Positions 8,565 through 16,653 of a stretch of 64,000 bases of DNA are shown one piece after another. The number at the start of each line of letters is the position of its first letter. The first letter of the stretch is position 1. The stretch spans positions 2,504,001 to 2,568,000 of the forward strand of contig NZ_CP015963.1 of the NCBI RefSeq assembly GCF_001663155.1, read 5' to 3'. A model generated the notes under the pieces. It did no database searches. It was given only the letters and a program-made list of their open reading frames with translations, and was not told the DNA's origin. The DNA comes from Altererythrobacter ishigakiensis (GTDB lineage Bacteria; Pseudomonadota; Alphaproteobacteria; Sphingomonadales; Sphingomonadaceae). The translations under genes and the position numbers were made by a program.

Positions 8565-9599
8565 TCAGATCCAGCCTGAAAGCTCGCGCCGGATGATGGA
8601 TTCAAGCATCTTCATCCCGGCATCTGATGCGTTGAGGCAGGACAGGACAGCGAATTGTTCGCCACCCGCTTCAAGAAACTCGTCGCGGCCTTCGATCGCC
8701 AGCTCTTCCAATGTCTCAACGCAATCGGCTGAAAAACCGGGAGCAGTCACCGCCAGCCGCTTTGTTCCCTTCGCGCCCTCGGCAATCAACGTGTCGTCTG
8801 TCGCAGGTTCAAGCCATTGAGCACGGCCAAAGCGCGACTGGAACGTCGTCTCGATCCGCATGTTTTCATAGCCATCCGCTGTGGCCAGCCGTTCAGCCAA
8901 AAGGCGCGCGGTCTTGCGGCAATGGCAATGGTACGGATCACCAAGCTCAAGCGTACGCAATGGCATTCCGTGGAAGCTAAGCAGCAAGACTTCCGGCACA
9001 AAATCGAGCCCGCGAAGCTGACGTAATGTGTCTGCCTCCAGCGCGTCGAGATAGGCTGGATCATCATGATATGGCGGCAGAGTACGCAAGGCCGCCTGCC
9101 ATCGTGTCTCCGCCAAATACTCAGCTGCCTTGTCTACCACAGTGGCCGTCGTCGCACCGCTGTATTGCGGGTAGAGCGGCGCCAGCAGAATTCGATCACA
9201 GCCCGCATCCTGCAGCGCTTTCAATTCTGTCGGAATGGACGGTTTGCCATAACGCATTGCGTGACGAACAAGCACGGCATCGCCAAGCCGCTGCTGTAAC
9301 CCCGCAGCTTGATCTTGTGTAATCACCAGAAGCGGCGACCCGCGGTCGGTCCAGACCTTTGAATACGCCTCGGCGCTCTTCTTCGGGCGCGTGTTGAGTA
9401 TGATCCCGCGCAGGATGACTTGCCAGATCACGGCGGGAATCTCGATCACACGCGGGTCGGAAAGAAACTCCTTGAGGTAACGCTTAACATCGCCCGGTTC
9501 AGGAGATTCTGGAGTTCCAAGATTGACAATCAAAACGCCGATCCGGCCGCTTTTGACAGGCACGTGATCAGACGGAAGAGATTGTTGGACCCAGGTCAT
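8565..9599 (-). CDS. hemH: Ferrochelatase
   Basis: A 344-aa enzyme that inserts Fe2+ into protoporphyrin IX, the last step of heme b synthesis. Family motifs are clear: VLIVNLGTPESP near the N-terminus, the catalytic His210 in LLSFHGMP, and Glu295 in the FSADCVETLEE helix. A cluster GDPYHCHC follows the His motif. The start overlaps the stop of the upstream IorB-like gene by 4 bp (ATGA), indicating translational coupling. Together with the downstream P450 this gives a heme-related trio, though coupling with the P450 is only by proximity. Confidence 0.92.
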   Translation of the reverse strand: MTWVQQSLPSDHVPVKSGRIGVLIVNLGTPESPEPGDVKRYLKEFLSDPRVIEIPAVIWQVILRGIILNTRPKKSAEAYSKVWTDRGSPLLVITQDQAAGLQQRLGDAVLVRHAMRYGKPSIPTELKALQDAGCDRILLAPLYPQYSGATTATVVDKAAEYLAETRWQAALRTLPPYHDDPAYLDALEADTLRQLRGLDFVPEVLLLSFHGMPLRTLELGDPYHCHCRKTARLLAERLATADGYENMRIETTFQSRFGRAQWLEPATDDTLIAEGAKGTKRLAVTAPGFSADCVETLEELAIEGRDEFLEAGGEQFAVLSCLNASDAGMKMLESIIRRELSGWI

Positions 9600-11866
9600 A
9601 AGCCCCCTGAAAGTAGGGGCAGGCGGCGCAACCGCAAGCCAGTGGCCGAATAAAGTGCGTTGGCGATCGCCGGAGCCGCCACCACCGCACCCAATTCGCC
9701 GGGATCGAATGCAGGTGCTTCGCTATCGATAAAGTCCACAATTATGTCCGGACAATCGGCCATTACAGGTAGGTTTAGCGCGCTCAACTGCTGCGATTGA
9801 GGAAGTCCGCCTGAATATCGCGTGCTTGCACCCATTGCGGTGGCAAGACCAAACACAAGGCCACCTTCGATCTGCTGTCGTGCGATATCCAGATTAACGA
9901 TCCGGCCAATATCAACCGCCACAACCAGCTGATCGACGCGCACGCCACCTTCGCCCGCCCGCGCTCTAGCCACGCAGGCGATCCGGCCGCCGGTATCATG
10001 ATCGCCGATCCGGTGACACGCAATACCCTGGCCACTCTGATCGCCGCCACCGCCCCATTCCGCCATCCTGGCAGCGCGCTGCAGGCAAGCTGCCAGCCTC
10101 GTATCGTTTCCAAGCATGGCCATGCGGAAAGAAAGCGGTTCACGCCCATTTTCATTCGCTAACTCATCGATGAAACTCTCAATAGCAAACGCGGTGTAAG
10201 TGTTGGCGTTGCCCCGCAAGCGAGAGACAGGCAGACCAATCTCTACCGGTGCATGGTCTACCGCGACATTCGGGATCGAATAGGGCGGCATCGCGCCTTC
10301 GCATGCCATCGCGTCAGCCTCGCCCTCCGTATCGCGGATCGCGGCCCAGCTTGTCTTGTTTTCAAAAAGGCGCTGCCCAAACTCAAGGTTTGCAGGTGGC
10401 ATAGCAATGCGGGTGCGCAAGGCGTCAGGCCGACCTTCACCGCCTGGAGCCTTCTTCGCGCTGAGCATGATGGCTGCAGGAGAGCGCGGTCGCGAAGCAA
10501 GCATTTCCTGCCACCGCGACCAAATCAACTGCACCGGACGGCCAATCTCACGTGCGATCAGAGCGACTTCAATTGCGTGGTCATGCTCGTACCGACGATC
10601 AAAACTTCCGCCTGCCGGCATCGGGTAAAGCACGACATCTTCAACATCGATATCGATAGCTCGCGCCGCAGCTATCCTTGCACGCTCGGGCGCTTGTGAG
10701 GCAATCCAGAGCTCTAGCTTGCCATCCGCGAACCGTGCTGTCGCCGTGCTCGTCTCGTTGGTGACATGCAGCCCGGGCTCAATATCATATCTCAATTCAA
10801 TATCCGGTGCTTCCAGCAAGGCATCTGGATCGCCCCGCTCAGCAATTCGGTCCGCGTCGCCGGATTTCAGCGCGTCATCCAGCTGCTGCTCCATCATCTC
10901 GCTGTCGACCAGATGTTCAACGCGAAAACGCGCGTTCATCGTGTCCAGCGCCTGTTCTGCAGCCCACCAGTTGGTCGCCACAACAGACAGCCAGCGCTTG
11001 CCTTCGACTGCACCTACGATGCCGTTGATGTTCCGCGCATTAAATGGGTTGAACTCGGTCAGCTCTGCCTTGTCCAGTGGACCATGACGGATCGCCGCGT
11101 AAACCATTCCCGGCAACCGAACGTCCCCGGCAAACTGAAATGATCCATCGACCTTCGATGGCAAATCGAGACGTGGAAACGCACTCAAGCCTTCTGCTTC
11201 GCCGGGCAACACGTCTTCACTGAACGGCTCTGGCATCAACGGCGGGGGATCGGGCGGATCGAATTCGGCGGCCTCCATCGCCAGTTCGCCGAAACTGAGG
11301 CTCCGATCCTCGTAAATGATAAAACCCGCACTGGCGCGGCATTCCTCCCACCCGACATTCCAGCGCGCCGCCGCCGCCTGCGCCAACATGGCGCGCGCAG
11401 ACGCCGCAGCTTCGCGGCAAGGCTGTTCAAATGCCTCCAATGCCGTGCCATCACCTGTGATATTGAGCCGCATGTCTTGAGCAAAACGTCTCGCCAGCAA
11501 GCCTTCTGGATCATCAGCAAGATCTGGGAAGTTAGCCCACATCGGGGCCCATTTCGCAGCAAGTGGGACATTGGCATAGCTGCCACTCACAGGCGCAGGT
11601 TCAACTGCGATCTGGCGCCAATCCGCCCCCAGTTCAGTCGCCACCAATTGAGGAATAAGGGTTGTGATCCCCTGTCCCATCTCCAGCTGCGGGACAGCGA
11701 CTGTAATCACTCCGTCGCTCGCGATCTTGAGCCATGCGTCAAAGACCTGTTCTCCGTCACGCGCCTCTAGAGGATTTGGAAAGTTTCGGGGCCACAGCGT
11801 CCACGCAATCAGCAAGCCGCCGCCCGCAGCAGCGCCAGCCAGCAATCCGCGCCGCGTGATCGCCAT
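9596..11866 (-). CDS. IorB-like molybdopterin-binding oxidoreductase subunit
   Basis: A 756-aa protein of the xanthine dehydrogenase superfamily, closest in style to the beta subunit of isoquinoline 1-oxidoreductase. A twin-arginine leader (TRRGLLAGAAAGGGLL) sends it folded to the periplasm. Visible are QLEMGQGITT, the GGSFDRRYEHDHAIE moco loop, and the late helix APAIANALYSATG. The catalytic Glu appears to be E724 in DPGELG, where relatives usually have GVGE. The [2Fe-2S] small subunit (IorA) that normally accompanies it is not in the window. It sits 2 bp downstream of apbC and overlaps hemH. Confidence 0.82.
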   Translation of the reverse strand: MAITRRGLLAGAAAGGGLLIAWTLWPRNFPNPLEARDGEQVFDAWLKIASDGVITVAVPQLEMGQGITTLIPQLVATELGADWRQIAVEPAPVSGSYANVPLAAKWAPMWANFPDLADDPEGLLARRFAQDMRLNITGDGTALEAFEQPCREAAASARAMLAQAAAARWNVGWEECRASAGFIIYEDRSLSFGELAMEAAEFDPPDPPPLMPEPFSEDVLPGEAEGLSAFPRLDLPSKVDGSFQFAGDVRLPGMVYAAIRHGPLDKAELTEFNPFNARNINGIVGAVEGKRWLSVVATNWWAAEQALDTMNARFRVEHLVDSEMMEQQLDDALKSGDADRIAERGDPDALLEAPDIELRYDIEPGLHVTNETSTATARFADGKLELWIASQAPERARIAAARAIDIDVEDVVLYPMPAGGSFDRRYEHDHAIEVALIAREIGRPVQLIWSRWQEMLASRPRSPAAIMLSAKKAPGGEGRPDALRTRIAMPPANLEFGQRLFENKTSWAAIRDTEGEADAMACEGAMPPYSIPNVAVDHAPVEIGLPVSRLRGNANTYTAFAIESFIDELANENGREPLSFRMAMLGNDTRLAACLQRAARMAEWGGGGDQSGQGIACHRIGDHDTGGRIACVARARAGEGGVRVDQLVVAVDIGRIVNLDIARQQIEGGLVFGLATAMGASTRYSGGLPQSQQLSALNLPVMADCPDIIVDFIDSEAPAFDPGELGAVVAAPAIANALYSATGLRLRRLPLLSGGL

Positions 11867-11868
11867 TT

Positions 11869-12834
11869 TCAGGTGCTCTCCTTCTTCAGCCAGTCGGCGA
11901 CTTTGCTTGCGACCGCGACGAATGCCTTGCCCTCATCACTGTCGGTCGAGGCGGACGGAACGCCTCTGTCTCCGGCTTCGCGGATCGGCAAAGCAAGCGG
12001 AATGCGCCCAAGAAAAGGGATGTCGACTTTCTCTGCCATCGCTTCGAAGCCACCTTTGCCAAATGGATCGGATACCTCGCCGCAGTGAGGGCAGGCATAC
12101 CCAGCCATATTCTCGACAAGTCCGATCACAGGTACTTGCCCTTGCTCAAACAATTGCCCGGCGCGAGCTGCATCAATGAGAGCCAAGTCTTGGGGGGTCG
12201 ACACGAGAATCGCGGCATCCGGCCGGTGCTTCTGAAGCATCGACAGCTGCACATCGCCGGTGCCCGGCGGAAGATCAATCAGAAGCAGTTCGGTCTCCCC
12301 CCATTCGGCATCGACCAACTGGCTCAATGCGTTACCTGCCATCGGTCCACGCCATGCCAGAGCTTGTGCTGGCTTCACCAGAAAACCCATCGAAAGCACC
12401 GGAACACCGTATTCGCTTTGCACTGGGATGAGTTTTTCACCCGCAGCTTCAGGCTTCATGCCCTCCGTCTTCAGCAATTTGGGCTGGGATGGGCCGTATA
12501 TGTCGGCATCCACCACGCCGACCGAAACCCCCATCTGCCGCAGAGCAACCGCGAGATTGGTGGTGAGCGTTGACTTGCCCACACCGCCCTTGCCCGATCC
12601 GATGGCAATGATGCGGCGCTTGACCTTATCAGCCATCATCGCAACGCGCACTTCGTTCACGCCTTCAACCGCGCCAAGAACTTCTGAAATCTCCTGCTCG
12701 ACAGCGGCACGGTCTTTGGCTGGAAGCCCGCTTGCATCGAGCACCACAATCGCACGTTCACCTATCATTTTGGCAGACTTTACACGCGCCGCGAGAGGCT
12801 CTGAAAGATGTGCTTGCAAATCGTTAGAATTCAT
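11869..12834 (-). CDS. apbC: Mrp/NBP35-type Fe-S carrier ATPase
   Basis: About 321 aa from ATG 12834 (a second ATG lies 21 bp upstream). An N-terminal DUF59-like domain (residues about 1-80) precedes the ParA/MinD-like ATPase with the deviant Walker A SGKGGVGKST and DADIYGPSQP. The CPHCG motif supplies the Cys pair that binds a bridging Fe-S cluster in the dimer. It delivers clusters to apo-proteins in the cytosol. Its position 2 bp before a molybdenum hydroxylase subunit and then hemH suggests supply of cofactors to redox enzymes. It diverges from hflK across 73 bp. Confidence 0.9.
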   Translation of the reverse strand: MNSNDLQAHLSEPLAARVKSAKMIGERAIVVLDASGLPAKDRAAVEQEISEVLGAVEGVNEVRVAMMADKVKRRIIAIGSGKGGVGKSTLTTNLAVALRQMGVSVGVVDADIYGPSQPKLLKTEGMKPEAAGEKLIPVQSEYGVPVLSMGFLVKPAQALAWRGPMAGNALSQLVDAEWGETELLLIDLPPGTGDVQLSMLQKHRPDAAILVSTPQDLALIDAARAGQLFEQGQVPVIGLVENMAGYACPHCGEVSDPFGKGGFEAMAEKVDIPFLGRIPLALPIREAGDRGVPSASTDSDEGKAFVAVASKVADWLKKEST

Positions 12835-12907
12835 GGCGCAAGCCCCTAGCATCAATTTGTGATGCGCAACCCCTGTTTTTCGTCAGAAGCGCACCTATAA
12901 AAGACTT

Positions 12908-14047
12908 ATGGACAAATTCGACAGTTTCAGAAAATCGATTGGCCTCGCGATGGCCGGCAAAAGCCCATGGGGCAATGGCGGCGGCGATGATGGCGGCGAA
13001 GGAGGCTCATCGGGCGACGACAGCAAGGGCGGCGGCCCGCGCAATCCGTGGCTTCCCGGAAGCGGTGGTGATGGAAAACGCCGCTCCGCCAACATAGAAG
13101 ATATCTTCAAGAATCGTGGCCCGGAAGGCCCACGACGCAGAGGCGGCGGCCCGCGCGGACCAAATTTGCGCTTGCCGCAGCGTCCAGGCGGGAAAAGCTG
13201 GCTTCCCCTGATACTTGGCGGCGTGGCACTGGCATGGATCGGCCTTTCGTCGGTCCACTTTGTTCAGCCGCGCGAACAAGGCATCGTAACCTGGCTTGGT
13301 GGCAAGTACTCAAGCACTCTTAATCCCGGCACCAACTTCTCTCTCCCCTACCCGATCCAGCAGGTGACGGTAGAGAATGTCAGTCAGATCCGTTCAGCCA
13401 AGATTCCAGAGGGCAACCAGGAAAAGCTGATCCTGACAGGGGATCAGAACCTGGTTGATCTGAGTTATCTGGTTCGCTGGAATATCAAGAACCTGACTGA
13501 TTATCAGTTCCAGTTGGAGGAACCCGAAGAGACCATCCTTGAAGCAGCCGAAGCGGCCATGCGTGCCTCTGTGGCCGAACAGCCACTCGATCGCGTGCTT
13601 TCGGGTGAAGGCCGTGCTGACATCGAACTGGCCGTTATGACGCGGATGCAGGCCATGCTCGACGGCTATCGCGCGGGGATTGCCGTGCAGGGTATCGAAA
13701 TCGACAAAACCGACCCTCCGCAGCAAGTCATCGAAGCGTTCAACGATGTACTTGCGGCTCAGCAGGACGCCGAGCGCGACATCAACCAGGCGCAACGCTA
13801 TGCACAACAGCTGCTCGCGCGCGCTGAAGGTGACGCGGAAGCATTCAACCAGATCTATGGCGAATATCGTTTGGCGCCCGAAGTGACGCGCCGTCGCCTT
13901 TATTATGAGACAATGGAGAGCGTGCTTTCGAAGACGGACAAGACCATCATCGAAGCTGATGGCGTGACGCCATATCTGCCACTGCCAGAGGTTCAGCGCC
14001 GTGCGCGCGAAGCCCAGCAGCAAGCTCAGCAAACGGGAGGCCAGTGA
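12908..14047 (+). CDS. hflK: HflK, FtsH protease modulator
   Basis: A 379-aa inner-membrane SPFH protein that with HflC forms a large cage around FtsH and limits its proteolysis. The first 95 residues are a cytosolic Gly/Asp/Pro-rich tail (long runs of GGG and DD). One transmembrane helix follows at about 97-118, then the periplasmic SPFH domain starting at VQPREQGIV, a coiled coil rich in Gln/Ala/Arg, and a Gln-rich end. hflC overlaps or follows directly. The order hflK-hflC-degP is common in alphaproteobacteria and groups membrane and periplasmic quality control. Confidence 0.93.
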   Translation: MDKFDSFRKSIGLAMAGKSPWGNGGGDDGGEGGSSGDDSKGGGPRNPWLPGSGGDGKRRSANIEDIFKNRGPEGPRRRGGGPRGPNLRLPQRPGGKSWLPLILGGVALAWIGLSSVHFVQPREQGIVTWLGGKYSSTLNPGTNFSLPYPIQQVTVENVSQIRSAKIPEGNQEKLILTGDQNLVDLSYLVRWNIKNLTDYQFQLEEPEETILEAAEAAMRASVAEQPLDRVLSGEGRADIELAVMTRMQAMLDGYRAGIAVQGIEIDKTDPPQQVIEAFNDVLAAQQDAERDINQAQRYAQQLLARAEGDAEAFNQIYGEYRLAPEVTRRRLYYETMESVLSKTDKTIIEADGVTPYLPLPEVQRRAREAQQQAQQTGGQ

Positions 14048-14895
14048 TCATGGAAAACATCTGGCAAGACTATAAGGCGGTTGTGATCGGAGTATTCGTA
14101 CTCATCGCAGCTGCGTTTGCATCATTGTTTGTGGTTCCCGAAGACAAACAGGCGGTTGTGATCCAGACCGGTAACCCGGTTAAGGTGGTCAATATCTTCC
14201 GCCCTAACGTACCATTCGGCGAGACCAAATCCGGGCTCTATTATCGCATTCCTCTGATCCAGCAGGTGCAGATGGTAGAGCGTCGCATCCTTGACCTCGA
14301 TATGGAACGCCAGGAGGTCCTGACCAGCGACCAGCAGCGTCTGCAGGTTGATGCCTATGCCCGTTTCCGCATCATCGATCCGGTGCAAATGATCGAGAAC
14401 GCCGGTACCGAGGAAAACGTGCGGCTGCAGCTTGCACCGATCCTGACATCGGTTCTGCGTCAGGAACTGGGCCGACGGACCTTCGCTTCTCTGCTTACGG
14501 CAGAGCGCGGCACCGCCATGCAACGCATTCGCGATACACTCGACACACAAGCGCGTCAGTATGGTGCTCAGGTAATCGATGTGCAGATCAAGCGTGCTGA
14601 CTTGCCCGAAGGTACACCTTTGACTGCGGCTTTCACGCGTATGCAATCTGATCGTCAGGAAGAGGCGGAAACCATTCGTGCACAAGGCCGCAAGAACGCT
14701 CAAATCATTCGTGCCGAAGCGGAGGCTCAAGCGGCTGCAACCTATGCAGACGCCTATGGCAAGGATCCGGAGTTTTATGACTTCTACCGGGCCATGGAGA
14801 GTTATCGCCGCACCTTTGAGCAAGGCACTGGAGATAGCTCCATGATCCTTGATCAGGACAGCGAGTATTTCCGCCAGTTCCGTGGGCGCCGATGA
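14044..14895 (+). CDS. hflC: HflC, FtsH protease modulator
   Basis: A 283-aa SPFH partner of HflK with one N-terminal transmembrane helix (about residues 10-30) and a periplasmic SPFH domain. The ERRILDLDMERQEVLTSDQQRLQVDAYARFRI stretch region is characteristic. The C-terminal half holds a coiled coil (ETIRAQGRKNAQIIRAEAEAQ). The GTG at 14044 overlaps the hflK stop by 4 bp; an ATG six bases later (14050) would leave no overlap, and both are plausible. Co-translation with hflK fits the 1:1 complex. Confidence 0.92.
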   Translation: MIMENIWQDYKAVVIGVFVLIAAAFASLFVVPEDKQAVVIQTGNPVKVVNIFRPNVPFGETKSGLYYRIPLIQQVQMVERRILDLDMERQEVLTSDQQRLQVDAYARFRIIDPVQMIENAGTEENVRLQLAPILTSVLRQELGRRTFASLLTAERGTAMQRIRDTLDTQARQYGAQVIDVQIKRADLPEGTPLTAAFTRMQSDRQEEAETIRAQGRKNAQIIRAEAEAQAAATYADAYGKDPEFYDFYRAMESYRRTFEQGTGDSSMILDQDSEYFRQFRGRR

Positions 14896-15082
14896 TAATT
14901 GCCGGGCGGGATCGCCCTGCCCAAACCGACGAACAGTTGATTCGATACTATCGATTACGACTGTCGTTCAAATGCGGTTAAGTGCGTCCAAGCGCATATT
15001 CAGACCGTAACTGGTGTGAATGCGCAGTTTGCACGATCATGCCGAACACGAATTGAACATTAGTCGAGAGGACACAAAGCCT

Positions 15083-16588
15083 GTGCGTTACGTATACGGA
15101 TTGACGACCGCCTTGTTGCTAGGCGGAGCAAGCCTTTCCCTTGCCACCGGATATCCTGCCGGTGCTCAAGTAGCCCAGAACAATGACACAGCCATGCAGC
15201 GGATCACACCGCGCGCCGGCGCGCCAGCAAGCTTCGCAGACCTTACAGAGGCATTGCAGCCGGCGGTGGTGAATATCTCGACGCGGCAAACTCTCACGAT
15301 TGAGCCTAATCGCCGCTTTCGCGATGGTCTGACACAAGAGGGCGGCTCGCTCGGGTCAGGCTTTCTGATATCAGCAGATGGTTACATCGTGACGAACAAT
15401 CATGTGGTGTCGCCTTCTGACCAGCGCATAACGCTGGAAGAAATCACCGTTACCCTGCATGACGGCACGGAATATCAAGCAGAGCTAGTCGGTACAGACC
15501 AGCAAAGCGACCTCGCCGTGCTGAAAATCAATCGCAGTGCGCCATTCCCCTTTGTTGCCTTTGGCGACTCTAACGAGGCGCGTGTGGGTGACTGGGTGAT
15601 TGCCATCGGCAGCCCTTTCAACCTCGGCGGAACGGTAACCAGTGGCATTATATCCAATGCCAACCGCGCATACGGCCGCGGCGCCTATGACCGCTATTTG
15701 CAGACCGATGCCAGTATCAATCGCGGTAATTCGGGCGGTCCCTTGTTCGACATGCAGGGCAATGTGATCGGCGTAAACAACGCGATTATCTCGCCGTCTG
15801 GTGGCAACGTGGGCATCGGGTTCGCCATCCCTGCAGATACCGCTGCCCCGATCGTGGCTTCATTGATCGCCGGTGAGGAAATCGAGCGGGGCTATCTGGG
15901 TGTCAGCATTCAGCCGGTCAGCGAAGACATGGCCGAAGCGATGGGCATCCCTGAAAATCGCGGCGAGATCGTGCAATTGGTCGTCGAAGGCGAAGCTGCA
16001 GACAAGGGCGGCTTGCGCGAAGGTGACATTGTGCTGCGCGTAAATGGGCAAGAGGTAACTCCGGATCAGAACCTGTCTTACCTCATAGCCAACATTGCTC
16101 CGGGTACCCGGATTCCGCTGGAGATCGTCCGCAATGGCGAAGAGCTCACTCTGAATGTAACCGTGGGCAAGCGTCCATCGGAAGCCGAACTGGCTCAGCA
16201 GCAAGCCGAGTTCACAGATGAAGAAGGTGAAGAAAGCAACGCGTTGGATGAAGACGCGGAAGGTTTCATCGAGGACAATCTTGGCATCAGCGGCGTCTCA
16301 ATGAATGAGCGTTATGCGCGAGAGCTTGGCGTAAGCGCCGATATCGAAGGTGTGGCAATCACAGGCGTTCGCAGCAACTCGGACGCTGCCCGCAAGGGCC
16401 TATCGCGTGGTCTGATCATCACAGCGGCGAACGGCCAGTCAATTGCCAGCCTCGAAGATCTTGAAAGCGCATTGCGTGAGGTAAAGCAGGCTGGACGCGG
16501 AGCTGTAGCGCTGCGTATCCAGACCACCCGCTTCCAACGTGGTCCGTCACGTTCCACCACGGTGGCGGTGCGCCTGATGGAACAATAA
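15083..16588 (+). CDS. degP: DegP/HtrA (Do family) periplasmic serine protease
   Basis: About 501 aa from the GTG at 15083, chosen because a signal peptide (RYVYGLTTALLLGGASLSLATG) follows and GAGAGGAC lies upstream; the frame is open back to 15020. The catalytic triad is H107 (TNNHVV), D143 (SDLAVLKI) and S217 (RGNSGGP). Two PDZ domains follow, at about 260-350 and 405-500, with an acidic linker EEGEESNALDEDAEG between them. It degrades or chaperones misfolded envelope proteins. It lies 187 bp after hflC, so it may have its own promoter, and it ends at a strong terminator. Confidence 0.92.
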   Translation: MRYVYGLTTALLLGGASLSLATGYPAGAQVAQNNDTAMQRITPRAGAPASFADLTEALQPAVVNISTRQTLTIEPNRRFRDGLTQEGGSLGSGFLISADGYIVTNNHVVSPSDQRITLEEITVTLHDGTEYQAELVGTDQQSDLAVLKINRSAPFPFVAFGDSNEARVGDWVIAIGSPFNLGGTVTSGIISNANRAYGRGAYDRYLQTDASINRGNSGGPLFDMQGNVIGVNNAIISPSGGNVGIGFAIPADTAAPIVASLIAGEEIERGYLGVSIQPVSEDMAEAMGIPENRGEIVQLVVEGEAADKGGLREGDIVLRVNGQEVTPDQNLSYLIANIAPGTRIPLEIVRNGEELTLNVTVGKRPSEAELAQQQAEFTDEEGEESNALDEDAEGFIEDNLGISGVSMNERYARELGVSADIEGVAITGVRSNSDAARKGLSRGLIITAANGQSIASLEDLESALREVKQAGRGAVALRIQTTRFQRGPSRSTTVAVRLMEQ

Positions 16589-16610
16589 GACTCCATCAAT
16601 TCAAGCACAG

Positions 16611-16647
16611 AGGGCGTTGGTCAGCTTCGGCTCCAACGCCCTTTTTT
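16611..16647 (+). terminator. Intrinsic terminator after degP
   Basis: GGGCGTTGG (16612-16620) pairs perfectly with CCAACGCCC (16633-16641), extended by an A-T pair. A 12-nt loop and a run of six T follow. It lies 24 bp after the degP stop and just before the convergent PBP gene. This is the clearest intrinsic terminator in the window. Confidence 0.92.
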
Positions 16648-16653
16648 CATGCT

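Noticed and set aside
13394..14823. Large minus-strand ORFs opposite hflK and hflC
   Set aside because: They mirror the SPFH coding regions, have no motifs and no ribosome sites.
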